Positions 1 through 12,239 of a DNA stretch of 64,000 nt are shown piece after piece (the stretch's first letter is position 1; each line of letters opens with the position of its first letter). The position numbers and the translations under genes are program-made. This stretch comes from Solen grandis. Its lineage: Eukaryota; Mollusca; Bivalvia; Adapedonta; Solenidae. The notes under the pieces were generated by a model, which worked only from the letters and a program-made list of their open reading frames with translations, was not told the DNA's origin and made no database searches. The stretch spans positions 20,706,110-20,770,109 of the forward strand of contig CM037777.1 in assembly GCA_021229015.1 (NCBI GenBank). The letters are read 5' to 3'.

Positions 1-78
1 GTCCATGTTTGATTCAATCCTGTACATTCTTACTTTTTACATTTAAAATAAAATCAGTTATTTAATAATTTTTATTAT

Positions 79-391
79 GTCACCTGATATAAGCGGAGGT
101 GACAAATAAGGATCACTTTTCCGTCGTCTTTCTGTCCGTCTCGCTTTTTCCGTCACACTTTTCCAAAGAACACTCTTATTATTAAGTTTACGTGTAATAG
201 CATGCAAAGAATATTTCATAAAAAGAAAAACATATCCTTTTTTATATTAATTGTATAAAATCAGCAGTCTTAAAAAGACGTCTTTTCCATTAAAACATAT
301 TTTTCTATCTGTTTAGCTTTTACATTAAAATTACTATCTTCAAACATACGCTTTCGCTATAATTACCTCCCCTTTTATATTCAAGGGAGGT
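79..391. repeat. Interspersed repeat with hairpin ends
   Basis: A GTCACCT/AGGTGAC hairpin (79-103) and an ACCTCCC/GGGAGGT hairpin (365-391) bracket AT-rich sequence. No coding potential is visible. It lies in the third intron (or beyond) of the exchanger gene to the right. Confidence 0.35.
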
Positions 392-409
392 CAATGGTAG
401 AGTAGATTT

Positions 410-1240
410 TTTTTGGAATTAAGTTAGTTATCAGGTCAATGCATTTTGTTTGTTACGTTTTTTTTTATGATTTTCTGTGCATAATTAAAAGACTGATAAA
501 ATCATATTGGTGTTATGGAGACCATCAAAGGACCAATAGTGCTGAGAGCTGCCAACTGAATAAAATACTGTTAAATTGTATAGCTTGTAAGTTTGTGCAA
601 GGCAAGTCGTGGAATTTTGAAGTCATAGACACGTAATAATTTAATTGGAATAAAATCTTTCATGAAAGACACTTTAACGCTTTACTGAGATAACTTCAAG
701 ATTTAGATTTTCTTCGGTATTCTAATTTAGTACGGGGCTGGGTTGATATGTAGGTTAACCTTTACGAACTCAATTCCGAATTTGAATGGGCAGTACGTAT
801 AAAACAAACAATAACAATGTCGCTCTATCCTGAAGTATAAGTACATAAAATATCATAAACATGTTAGAATTATCAAGATTACATTATTTACCAAAATGTC
901 GAGCAAAATGTCGCAAAATCTGATCCCTGATTTAATATTATAGATTGCGATTTGCATTGGCTATTGGGACGGCACCCGGTCCAAACATGTACAGACGCGG
1001 ATACGCTATTTAAAGTCGTTATTTTCAATTCGTAATGCTCTGTATCTTATGCACACCAATGCAATGTCGATCGTTTATGCTTATTGTATTCAAGTTGTGT
1101 TAATAGTTTCGTTACAACGTTTTGAGATACGTATAGTGTGATCTAAAAATCGTTCACGGGTCCGTACACATAGCCGTAGATTATAACATAAACCAGAATG
1201 AAATACTAGTACGTGTTATGACCATAAAATATCCACCCGG
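410..1240 (+). repeat. About 0.8-kb dispersed repeat, copy 1
   Basis: First of three copies of one AT-rich repeat. It is nearly identical to 3765-4510 (offset about 3279) and shares its first 50 bases with the more diverged copy starting near 1256. Shared landmarks are GACTGATAAAATCATATTGG near 491 and a segment around ACCCGGTCCAAACATGTACA near 975. Short open frames inside recur between copies only because the DNA is duplicated, so I do not call them genes. Confidence 0.8.
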
Positions 1241-1255
1241 TCCAAACATCCAAAC

Positions 1256-2260
1256 ATTTTTTTTTGGAATTAAGTTAGTTATCAGGTCAATGCATTTTGT
1301 TTGTTACGTTTTTTTTAAAATGATTTTCTGTGTTTTTTCGTTTACTGTTGAATGGTTTGCATGTAATATAAAATCCTTATGATAGACATACATGTATACA
1401 AATTAATAAAAATTAATGAATAATCAAAGGACCGAAAGTCCTTAGAGCTGCCAATTGAAAAATACTGCTACATTATCCTAGCTTATAAGTTTGTGTAAGG
1501 CAAACATTGGATTTTGAAATCATAGACACTTAATAAGTGAATGGAATACAACCTTATCTTTCAGAACAGAAAAGACACTGTCATGATTAAGTATTTTTCG
1601 GTATTAAAGTTCTTGATATGTAGGTCAACCTTTACGAACTACTTTCCGAATATCTAATTATAAAATAAACAAACAATAACAATGTCGCTCTATCTGGAAA
1701 CACAAAGACATGTAAAATATAATTAACATGTCAAAGGTATCCTGAAACATATCTCGATCATCTCGGATCGAACGTTGTAGAATGCGATGGAATACATTGG
1801 CTATGAGACGAGGCCCGGTCTAAAAGTGTACAGACTTTGAATTTGATTTTCAATTCGTAATACTCTGTATCTTATGAACACAAATGCAATGTCGACCATT
1901 TATGCTAAATGTACTCAAACTGCGTCAATATTTTGTTGCAAAGTTTTAAGATAAATATGGGTTGATTTAAAAATCATTCACAGGTCCGTACATATATATC
2001 CGCAGACTGTACTCTTAATCTGTAAATATGAACCCGAATGAAATATCATTTTATCATACGTGTTATGACCATTAAATACGGTTAACATACAACACTTTCT
2101 GAAAAAGTTACTAGGGCGAGAAAGATATGATTAACTCGCGATATTATATAGAAACAATTTGGCCTATTTCTTGGGGAGCATGTATACTGAAATTTGAGTT
2201 ATTAGGTTCCGGAGACCATAGCAATGAGACTGCATTCTGAAAATCAGTTCAAAAGAGTTA
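1256..2260 (+). repeat. Dispersed repeat, copy 2 (diverged)
   Basis: It starts with the same stretch as copy 1 (TTTGGAATTAAGTTAGTTAT) and is directly tandem to it. It diverges by many substitutions and indels, and continues past the end of copy 1 with a tail (about 2085-2260) that is shared only with copy 3. The full unit is therefore close to 1 kb and copy 1 lacks its 3' end. Confidence 0.7.
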
Positions 2261-3507
2261 GGCGCGAGAAATAACAAACTGCTTCAGATATGGTGGATAC
2301 TGGATACGTCGATGAAACTTGCAAGTGACCTAAGATATGCAAAAGAAGTCTTTCATAATTTATTTTATTTTCAGTGTTTATCAGCATCCGTTTGAACAGT
2401 AATCTTATATATCGCCAAGTGAAATCAAAAGTGATTTTCGAAGAGCATCGTTGATGACGTCAATTTGTGATGAAGCAAGTCACTGAGGAATTTAAACCAG
2501 ACATCAACAGCGCTTTACCGATTATCCGGAATTTGATTGCCAGGAAAGGCTCCATGTCACGTGCGATGATAAATATGTGATATTTTCATCGCATTAAACA
2601 ATATTATTTGACATTTGAATGGATATCCGCTTCCGCTCGTCGCAGCAAGCGATGATAAAGTGACAGGGGGATAATAGAATAAAGTCATCACCGGAGTACT
2701 GGCAATATAAGATATAGGAATAGTATGTGTGAGGAAGGACCCGTGATATACAATCGACCTATACAAAAGCACAGCTAAAATATTGCTGCTTAGGGTTGTA
2801 CTTTGATTTCTGCTTGTCATGTGTACCCACCGATAATATGATTTATAAAACATTGTGAGATGTTTAATAAAAACGAAACTAATTTTCGTAAAACATGAAT
2901 AGTAATTATACTGATTTATAATGACGGACATCCTTATACAATATTAAATAATTAAATATACCATACAAAAAGAAGTTAATTAACGATTACATATGAAAAA
3001 AATACAAGATTTGATCTTCTATGAATTGGAATATGTTCTGCTGATTGGCTAAGTTGTTAGATTATGTACTATGAGAGTGGGCAACTGCGGGTTCCGAATA
3101 AAGAAGGTTGATGAGGACAAACATCTAGATGGAACATAAGAAGTTCTGGTAAAAGAAAGTTATGAAAATCTAGGAATTTGAATACAGAACACGTGTTCTG
3201 TCACCATGGCAACATTATTCAAAACCGTATTGGTCAAACATTGTTCTCCTCTATACTATAAATGTATAGTGATATTGATAAAGTTCAAACAAGCACACGA
3301 CGTATTCTTTAATGAGCTGACCAAACGGACTTTCCTCAAGACACGTCTTCTTGTCAATGTGGCCCTTCAAATTATAACTTACACACAAACATAAAGGCAT
3401 GGTAAGAATGTATGCCCCTCCCCACTGATATCATAGCTAGGACATGAAATGAAGAGATACAATATATATCTTATATTTCCAGTAATACTCTGAAATAAAA
3501 TACTTAC
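2261..3507. other. Intronic sequence, nothing recognised
   Basis: AT-rich sequence on the 3' side of exon 3 of the exchanger gene. The open frames here (for example 2557-2931 minus) have no recognisable domain. I looked for the next exchanger exon, which should encode the FDAGY-type transmembrane region, and did not find it, so it probably lies left of the window. Confidence 0.4.
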
Positions 3508-3549
3508 TACAGAATGGCACCAACAACTGTTCCTAGGATAATTAGGAGG
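3508..3549 (-). CDS. Na+/H+ exchanger exon 3 (transmembrane segment)
   Basis: A 42-nt exon bounded by TTCTATTTCAG on the 5' side and TA|GTAAGTA on the 3' side. It completes a Cys codon begun by exon 2 and encodes LLIILGTVVGAIL plus the first two bases of a Tyr codon. This is the conserved hydrophobic segment that follows PESC in SLC9A-type exchangers (human NHE1 has a very similar run). Incoming and outgoing phases are both 2, matching exon 2. Alone it would be too short to recognise; correct order, phase and spacing with exons 1 and 2 make the call strong. The rest of the antiporter core is outside the window. Confidence 0.85.
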
Positions 3550-3764
3550 CTGAAATAGAATAAATAATCAAAATTCTTATTTAGGAAACTGGTATGCGGA
3601 CTCATAAATGCAGGGAAATTCGACAAATAAATCATACGCACAAATCAGTTAAAATAAAATATATGCTTTTTCTTATAATATGTGATAAGATACATCCAGA
3701 TATAATAGCTCAAGACTTTTCTATGAATTACGATTTAACCATTAAATTATTTGCATAGCACAAT

Positions 3765-4670
3765 TAAAAGACTGATAAAATCATATTGGTGTTATGGAGA
3801 CCATCAAAAGACCAATAGTGCTGAGAGCTGCCAACTGAATAAAATACTGTTAAATTGTATAGCTTGTAAGTTTGTGCAAGGCAAGTCGTGGAATTTTGAA
3901 GTCATAGACACGTAATAATTTAATTGGAATAAAATCTTTCATGAAAGACACTTTAACGCTTTACTGAGATAACTTCATGATTAAGATTTTCTTCGGTATT
4001 CTAATTTAGTACGGGCTGGGTTGATATGTAGGTTAACCTTTACGAACTCAATTCCAAATTTTAATGGGCAGTACGTATAAAACAAACAATAACAATGTCG
4101 CTCTATCCTGAAGTATAAGTACATAAATATCATAAACATGTTAGAATTATCAAGATTACATTATTTACCAAAATGTCGAGCAAAATGTCGTAAAATCTGA
4201 TCCCTGATTTAATATTATAGAATGCGATTTGCATTGGCTATTGGGATGGCACCCGGTCCAAACATGTACAGACGCGGATACGCTATTTAAAGTCGTTATT
4301 TTCAATTCGTAATGCTCTGTATCGTATGCACACCAATGCAATGTCGATCGTTTATGCTTATTGTATTCAAGTTGTGTTAATAGTTTCGTTACAACGTTTT
4401 GAAATACGTATAGTGTGTCTAAAAATCGTTCACGGGTCCGTACACATAGCCGTAGATTATAACATAAACCAGAATGAAATACTAGTACGTGTTATGACCA
4501 TAAAATATGGTTTAAATACACTTTCTGAAACAGTTATTTATATGAGTAACATATGAATAACTCACTATGTTATTTTAAAACAATTTGCCCTATTTCATAG
4601 AGCGTATGTAGACTGAATCTTAGTTATCATATTCCGGAGAGAATTCAGAATGAAGCTCAAAATCAAAACA
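3765..4670 (+). repeat. Dispersed repeat, copy 3
   Basis: Nearly identical to copy 1 over about 740 bases, and also shares the downstream tail of copy 2 (about 4515-4670), so it is the most complete copy. It sits inside the intron between exchanger exons 2 and 3. The high identity to copy 1, despite 3.3 kb separation, suggests recent duplication or gene conversion. Confidence 0.75.
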
Positions 4671-4796
4671 GTTCGCCTGGGGCCATTATCTATAGATAAG
4701 ACGGATACTTCGAATCACTTCATCATACTCCATCTTATCATACAAATATCTTTCATACATGTATTATATAAGAGCCTATAAAGTATATATTCTTAC

Positions 4797-4842
4797 CAAG
4801 ATTCTGGAACTTTGGAAGAAAGAAAGTTTGCGTGATGAAACC
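4797..4842 (-). CDS. Na+/H+ exchanger exon 2
   Basis: A 46-nt exon with acceptor TTTTTTTCAG and donor TTG|GTAAGA. It completes the Gly begun by exon 1 and reads FHHANFLSSKVPES followed by the first two bases of a Cys/Trp codon. In SLC9A exchangers the segment between the first and second conserved transmembrane helices reads G-F-H-x...-V-P-E-S-C, so this is the expected next piece. Phase is 1 at the 5' side and 2 at the 3' side, compatible with both neighbours. Confidence 0.85.
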
Positions 4843-5958
4843 CTGAAAAAAAGGAAAAAAGAAAATGACGTCTTAATACTATTTTTCATGTAATTAGCAC
4901 GAACAATGTATGCAGCATCTTACTGCTGAGTTGCAATGCTTTAATGAAGTGTTAAAGAAGAAGGAGAGGAAGAAGAAGTCCAACAAAAGGAATAATAATA
5001 ATAATAATAAAATAATGATAAAGAAAAAGGCAATTATGTATATATAAAGGGCCAAAATTTACTTGATAGGAAGTATCTTATTTATTAACACTGCATCTGA
5101 TGCACCATGCAAGTGACATGCGCGCTACTGGGGCTATTAACCTCATTTCTCTTCAAGTACATAATCATTATCAATGGTACATACTATCTTTTATAAAATC
5201 ATCAACATATTTTGCATTTTCATACTCTACTAATTACTAATTTTTAAACAAAGGCGTCGAGGAGGTGAGTCATATTAGCTCAAATACACAAGGACTTTCC
5301 TTTAATATGACGTTTTGATTTAATTAAATAAAAAATCATTTTTTTAATTTTAATTTTTTTAAGCATTTCCTTTTTTAGTCATAAAAAAGTTAAGTTTTCA
5401 CTTAAATGATTTATAGATCCGATTAGACTGATTTGTTTTTGACTCATTTGTTTTTGCTTCGTTTGTTAAATGTTTATTGTTGTCAATACTATGATCGTCA
5501 TGATTCTATAACGGTCTGATAAATGAACAAATCACTTCTAGAATGATTAAAAAAAACAACATTTTGTTTTTCTTAATTTTAGGTCCGTTTTAGTTTGATG
5601 AATGGAAAAAGTGTACATGAAAACCAGTATACAAAGATCAATTGTAATTGTTATTTATCCAGGTATGGCTACTATCAGGGACCCTATATGCACGATAGTT
5701 TCCCTGCTGTTATCAACAGGTTCAGTTCTACATGAATTTAGCAATAAAATTACTCTAGAATCACATTCATAATAATAATAATAATAATAATAAATATTTT
5801 TGTGCAATTTGCTAGTCAGTAAAAATGCATGAACAATTAGATTGTACCTACATGTAAAAATATCTTTGCGGGTTTCATTTACTGGAATTCAGTCACATTC
5901 CTTTATTAAAATATTGGCTGTTAATCAGATGTTAATCAAATTAAAATTAAATCCTTAC
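4843..5958 (-). other. Intron 1 of the exchanger gene
   Basis: AT-rich intron of about 1.1 kb. It holds two short AAT trinucleotide runs (about 4991-5013 and 5769-5795). No nested gene is seen. Confidence 0.6.
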
Positions 5959-6415
5959 CTAATTTTGCAATTCCAGCTACCATCAAGAAAACAGCAATAA
6001 TAAGTGGCGACTCAACATGAGCAAAATTCCAACTTGCTACGTGGATTGAATGATGAGCTTTTCCTTCTGAATGTCCAGTTTCATTATTGCCTTTGTGGCT
6101 ATCACTTGATGTATTTGATTTATCATTAGCCGTATCATTTACACTCCGCTTTATTACGACACTCTCACCTAATTCTGTGATGTAATCCACTCGCGTCACC
6201 TTTGCAAGTTCGCCTACTTCTTGTAATACATTAGCTTTTGACTTAATGCTTCGTTTTGTGATATCATTTTTTGTGGTTGAGGGATCGTCTGTAAGTTTTA
6301 CTTTAATTACATTTGCTTCCGAAATGGCAAGCATACAAATAAAAAGAACAACTTTGATAAAATATATTTTCAGTATTGATCTGGCCATGACTTCAAGTGA
6401 GCTTCGGACATTCAA
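5959..6415 (-). CDS. Na+/H+ exchanger (SLC9A-type) exon 1 with signal peptide
   Basis: First coding exon of a plasma-membrane Na+/H+ antiporter, a protein that extrudes H+ in exchange for Na+ and sets cell pH and volume. Two in-frame Met codons are possible; the second (residue 10) is followed by a basic stretch and a hydrophobic run ending near SEA, a good cleavable signal peptide. A poorly conserved, Ser/Asn-rich extracellular region with NxS/T sites follows (N-D-T, N-T-S, N-E-T). The exon ends in HVASWNFAHVESPLIIAVFLM and AGIAKLG, matching the start of the exchanger domain (W-x-x-x-H-V-x-x-P in NHE1-5). The donor is TTAG|GTAAGG, phase 1, and exons 2 and 3 continue it. Which SLC9A paralog it is cannot be settled from this N-terminus. 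Confidence 0.85.
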
Positions 6416-7214
6416 ATGATTTTAGTCAAATCTATTTTTATCCTAGGATTTTATGACAATTTCATCCCAGAGTGTGATGTAAATGAATTTAAATACAACT
6501 AAACCCCGGAAATGATCTTTGCTGCCATTAATTGTCTAAGGTAATCCATGACAAGTCCTTGTGAGCACTATGACGTCAACATGGTTTTTCTCGATACAAA
6601 GCCAAGCAAAATGTTATCTCTCATCCCAGTCTTCATAAGACACCAATATTTCCCGTATCCATTCCAATCACGAATCGCAGAGCCTCCTAAGTACGGACGG
6701 TTATTATATCGGCTTATTGAGAAGCAACTTGATTAAAACTTTTCAGTATCGACAATTATAAGCAGTCCTGCCAGCCTCAGCTATGTGCATCTGTTGGTAT
6801 TGTTCCTCCCCTGATGGCTTCTTAAAGGTTATTTTCACTTCAGCGATGCTTTGCAGCCATACACAGCCCGATCTGTAATGTATATATATTTATTTCTAAC
6901 GTTATCACATTTTATGCACATTGTAAAAAAATTCCCCAAAACAAACATAGCACATTCCTGTCATCAGAAGTAACATATTTGTTTGTTTAACCAATGCCAC
7001 TTAAGTTTATTTTAGAATTAAATACGGCTAAATACTATGTTATTGGATTTACATTCATTTTATTTTTTTTAATTATTTAAAAGGTGAACAAGTACACCAA
7101 CTAATACAGCAGAACTGCAATACTTCGGGTACTAATTAGGGGTATACAATCCTCGGACAGTCGTTGTACTCATTCACCCGAGATAACATTCTTTTATATT
7201 AAATTTCAGGGTAT
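6416..7214. other. Upstream flank of the exchanger gene
   Basis: Holds the presumed 5' UTR and promoter of the exchanger gene (transcribed leftwards). I see no clear TATA box, CpG island or coding segment. The 62-codon open frame at 6548-6736 has no recognisable features. Confidence 0.3.
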
Positions 7215-7420
7215 GTAAATGCTTGTTTGTTCGGTTTAACGTCCCATCAACAGTATTTTAGTCAATTTGCGGATACACGCATGTCTATTGAGACAGACAG
7301 TGCTGCCACACTGCAGTATCACGTCGTAGCCATGTGACATGATGCCACAATGGCATTATCCTGATCTCGTGCAAACCAGTCCTGGAACTACCCTATATAT
7401 ATGCTGAACGACAAGCAAGG
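7215..7420 (-). repeat. SINE family A body
   Basis: Contains TTTAACGTCCCATCAACAG, CTGCCACACTGCAGTATCAC and a CCAGTCCTGGAACTACCC stretch, all shared in the same order with 28570-28830 and 36144-36320, and on the opposite strand with 39448-39653. The tRNA-like head of the family is absent or decayed here. Confidence 0.65.
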
Positions 7421-7614
7421 ATATACCATTAACATTCTAATAACTTTGTTATGTCGCGGTGGGAGGATCAAGCTAGTCATCGAATATTTTTTAAAGAAAC
7501 AACTACATGTATATTGTAATGGTGATAAGTCCCTCAATGCTAAATATAAGACAAAAACAAATAGCTTTTAAAGAAATCATAAAGACAATGAGTATTTAGT
7601 AAGAATGTCCCCAT

Positions 7615-7765
7615 TAGCCTATCGTAGGAACGTCCGCCTTGCAATCGGAATGTCGTGGTTCGATCCCCGACCGCTACATACCATCGTAAACATTGACGTG
7701 ACTGTCAAATGTCCCGAAAATGATTGAAATAATGTCGGTGGAATATAATACCCAAACAAAATAAG
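7615..7765 (+). repeat. tRNA-derived SINE head
   Basis: GTCCGCCTTGCAATCGG followed by GGTTCGATCCC, a good RNA polymerase III B box, then CATACCATCGTAAAC. The arrangement matches the head of the SINE at 39448-39653. An imperfect A box lies upstream. It is a retroposed, tRNA-related sequence rather than a functional tRNA. Confidence 0.6.
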
Positions 7766-8139
7766 CATAAAACGTCATACAAAACTACACTTGACTGTCG
7801 TGTAGCATCACGAGACCTCCCTATCACATGAAACAGACACAATGCGAAATAAGTCTAAGCTTCTGCAATCTCAATCGGAAAACATCAGTAACAAAGACTA
7901 CGCTATGCAAACGTCGTCATGAGACGGAATGACCCTAATCATATATGAACGTAAAATCCTTTTTTTTAAAAGAATAAACTACATTATCATCACAGAGATT
8001 GATAAATAATTGGACTTGTCATTTCTCGACATACATCCATTACTGAAATAGATTGGGGTCATTATAACATCATTTTTAACGTAGAGATTTTAAAACCACG
8101 GTCAAAATAATGCCATTGTAATTAATTGAGTATATATTG

Positions 8140-8330
8140 TCAAACCTGTCGTAAGCGGCCAGCCAAAGGAACAAAATAATGTGACCGCATAACAGAGATG
8201 ACCGCTAAGAAGTTAAACGGATACCAATTGCTAATTTGGTAATATTAAAACTGACAGCTAAATGCAGGTTGGACGCTTAATACAGGTGACCGCTAATACA
8301 GGCTGGTGGTTTGGTCTAATCTCAAGTGGT
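8140..8330. repeat. Repeat with GACCGCTAATACAGG units
   Basis: Several degenerate copies of a TGACCGCTAA-type word (8180, 8201, 8289) in a 190-base stretch; it reads like an interspersed non-coding repeat. A similar texture occurs at 41010-41160. Confidence 0.4.
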
Positions 8331-8729
8331 CCTTAAAACAATCACTCGTATATAAGTAGAAAAATGACGAAATTTATATATATGTTCTTTTGATTGTAAC
8401 AAAACCTATATGTCAAAAGCATTTCAAGAAAACAATCTAATAATTTCAAAATAATTCAAGTCATCGTGGGTTTGTGCTAAAATTTCGAGGTGGAGGCCAC
8501 AACGACGAATCTTATCTTCATTTCACTGTCTGGAGAAATGTTTGATCAAAGATCAAAGAGAGCGTCGCTCTTTGGAAATCATGAAAAACAAATGAATGTT
8601 GTGCTCTAGATTAAAGTGAAGTGTTGATTTGCGATGATGTTGGCGGAAGATGATTCATGGATCGTTACGGATTTTTTTTTCAAGTTATTTCGACATCTCA
8701 GAAATTAAGGATAGGTCCACGACAAGATG

Positions 8730-8880
8730 GCCATTGTCAGGATACTATGACCGGGTGGTGTGTCATGCCACTTGTCAACAGTGTGATATTGCAGTGAGGA
8801 AGCACTGTGTAGATATGTCCCAACAAGAATAAAAGGTTAATGTTGGACGCTAAACCACAGCAAACAAACCAACGTTATTT
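8730..8880 (+). repeat. Degenerate SINE family A fragment
   Basis: TGTGATATTGCAGTGAGGAAGC and the terminal TAATGTTGGACGCTAAACCA are the reverse complement of landmarks in the 7215-7420 copy. A short open frame across it (8650-8832) is not a gene. Confidence 0.5.
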
Positions 8881-11146
8881 TCTTTCATTCTTTGACATAT
8901 AAGAAAAAAGAAAGATTTAACTCGGGTTTAACTCGCCATCGACATTTCTAGCAGTATATCTACAAGAAACAAATGTTGATGCTACTTCACCGAGACACCA
9001 TGCTTTTAACAAGTGAAATGATACCATATAGAAACATTCGGCCAACAAATCAACTATAATTTCCTGCTGAGTCACAAAGAAAATGAAGCTATAGCAATGC
9101 GATTTTATTTATGGGGAAACACGCATACAAATCTATCTATAATTTGTTATCTCTAAAACACAGATTTGCAATCAGTAAAACAAATATTTACATTAATGTA
9201 TGTTTGTTTTATGTATGTATGATTTCTGTATGTTTAGTTCATGTGTTGAATAACCAGCATTTTCAACAATGCCGCTGCTGACATGACAAATCATTCAAGG
9301 TTACAGAAACTGAAGAAGGGACTGAAGTCACGTACGTAGGGGAATTTATCACGTTTTGTTTGCATTAATATGTACACATTCATAAATAGTAATACGAGAT
9401 TTTGCTTAATCGAGGTGCTGCATCATTACATATTCTCTGATCTATTCAAAACTTTTGCAAAATTGACATGAAATAGGCATTTTATCATTCGTGTACAGTA
9501 TTTGAATACATTGATTTTTAATTACAGCAACAGGGGCATACAAGTCGACTAACGCATTTTCAAAATTGATGGTGATAATTATTTTTTCAACCCGAGCAAC
9601 ATCTCTCTTCTACTATCCCCTTAAGGCCCTTCGAATCACGCCACGACATCTTGTCTCTGAGCTTCTTAAGGAAAGAAACAGTGTCTCTAGGCTGAATATT
9701 ATCACCACAATGCCTGATTATTTGCAAGCTGTGTGTTCGTCAGAAACGCAAATAGCCAAAGCAAAAGGCAAGGGACTATCTGAATTAAGAAAAAGGAAGA
9801 ACTTTGCTGACAACGTTAAAAAACTTCATTTTTATGTGAATAATCTTTAGAATCAAGAGCAAAACACAAGACTGTCAATGTCTGGTAGACAGTTAGTATA
9901 TCAAGAAGGACAACTGACATTAAACATGACTGGGTAATCTTTAAAGCTCATTCCAAATCTTTCAATTGTTTTTTATCAACGTGGAATAAATTTTCATCAG
10001 ACACTTAAAAGCAGACGGTAGAGTACAGCTTTATTTCTTGATAGATAAGCAGGAAATGTGCTTTTTACTAAAATGATTTATAATGCTCCAAATTTCTTTT
10101 GATTTCTTGGATTACCATCATAAAAAGTCACAGCAGTAACATTCTAACATAAATACTGTATATGCATTTTTAATGACGATGGTTTTATGTTGGCTTTATT
10201 GGCGGTAAAGTGGGATGCGCAAAACTAAATACATCGTCATTTAACGATAGAACACCACTGGCTCTTTTTAACTGAGAGCATAATTTTGCAAAGGCAGCCG
10301 TTTTTAATTATCGCTAAATAAAGCTCCAGTCAAAATGATACGTTAAATAAAGGGTATATAACATCAAGCTTCAGATGATAAAATGGCCCGTTATTCGTTC
10401 AAAAGCAGCGTTTATTCTTCAGAAAGTAAAAGCAAAATGTTTGTTTCTGATTTGTTAAGAAATACAATCTGCACACACTCGTTATGACATCATTACTACA
10501 AGGCATAAATAAGAATGAATCTTTTACTAAAGATTGTTCAACTGATTTGTATTTCCTGTATATCTTCGTTATCCATAGACCTTCAGCCTTCCGTAGGTCT
10601 CCGTAAACAAATCGCGCAAAGATAAATTGATGACAATTATTAATTGTACATTATGTACCATTTGCGTTAGTCTACAATATGTAATGTTATTTTAACTTTT
10701 TTTCCATGAAAATTGTATCATGAAATATACTGGGCCTTTAATATACAAATACACGAAATACATGTATACAGTTTGTTGTTTTAACAAATTGTACTGTCAG
10801 TCTGTCAAAGAAAAGGAAATGATTTCCGTTTTTTTGGTTGTTTTTTGTTTTTGTTTAGACATCAATAAGACGTCAGCGTCCTGTAATCTTCATGAGCCAA
10901 CACTGCATCTGGAAGGAAATGATGGTTCATGCACACAATATTCAATTTCAAAAAACCACGAAAGGTTATAATTAAATCATGAATATTATAAAGCTTGGAA
11001 AATGATCAAATGCATTTTGATATTGAGGCCTTTTGTTGGATGAAGTCAATGTCGATCTTATTTTAATAACTCATTTTCTTTGTAGCATTCACTCTGTCTC
11101 AGTCATTATTTGTAATCGCATTTTGTTCAATCAAATGCCATCATCT

Positions 11147-11182
<36 letters not shown>

Positions 11183-12239
11183 GAGTGTCTTAAATCGGCT
11201 CTGTCAAAATCATTGATTTTAAGACACATGTCAATTTGATAAAACAGTTGCGATAGGTTTAAATGTGAAATGAAGGAAAGTAGAACAACGAAAGATAAAT
11301 ATATGAAAATTAAGACGATACACCACCATACTATAAAATTCTCATTTGAACTGATCATGTGATCTTGCATATTAATTTTAAACTTTATTTATTTCACATC
11401 GATTGATTGCGAAATATATTAAGCATATCAAACAATGATGTAGTATCTATAATCCGGACAGGTAGAGAAACTTGAATATGCTCGTATTATCGCAAGGCTA
11501 GGATAAACGAGAGCATGTTCTTTCTTGCGCTAATATTTTCTCTGCTGATGAACTGTAAATATACCTCGAAACAAGCACACTGCTCGAATAATGCACATTT
11601 CTACATTTTTTTTTATCTGCATAACTCAATTCCAGCCATTTCTATTGCCAGGTCAACTGATCACAAACAATATCAAAAACAAAACCATGTGCCCTATGAT
11701 ACAAACCACGTTAACCACCTAGACTACTGTGTGCCATTGTTATATCTGTCGAGTAGACCATCATCTCCAAATGAGTAAAATACTGTCCTGCCATAATTTT
11801 ATATGCATCTGTATGATAATTATCTGAACCTTATGTGATATGCTCTATTCGTCATATCATTTTGACTTGGCGGTTCTAAAAACGGATGTATTTGTGGTGT
11901 TTGTATTTAGTTCTTCCCTGGCCCTCCAAAGTCCAGCTCTAATCTTCAAAAGCTAAACAAACACAAACTTATGATTTTTACCAGATATTGCAATATGGAC
12001 GAGAAATATAAATGCACTTAATAAAATAAACCTTTGCTTTACTTTGACTTTAAATCAATTAAAAACAAAACTTGAAAAAAAAGTCATATTTGAGCAATTT
12101 CTATCCTGAAAACAATGTTTCCTAGTAAATATAACAGCAATATCACATATGTATATTGTGTTCCAAATTTGGTGGTAATTTTAAATACAGTACTACAATT
12201 TGCATCCTCAATCGTCAAAAGTATCGAATTGTCATGCTT
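8881..12239. other. Gene-poor stretch, only doubtful open frames
   Basis: AT-rich DNA without a gene I can support. Three frames were considered. 9566-9850 (+, 94 codons) is Lys/Arg-rich at its C-terminus and preceded by a weak acceptor. 10819-10971 (+) starts with a hydrophobic stretch resembling a signal peptide (MISVFLVVFCFC). 11515-11778 (+) also starts hydrophobic. None shows a known domain or convincing splice partners. A GA dinucleotide run lies at 11149-11180. Confidence 0.4.

Noticed and set aside
2557..2931. 124-codon minus-strand gene
   Set aside because: No domain, no splice partners in phase with the exchanger exons, and composition like the surrounding intron.
9566..9850. 94-codon plus-strand gene
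   Set aside because: Basic C-terminus and an upstream AG are suggestive, but no family, upstream exon or conservation evidence is available from the sequence alone.
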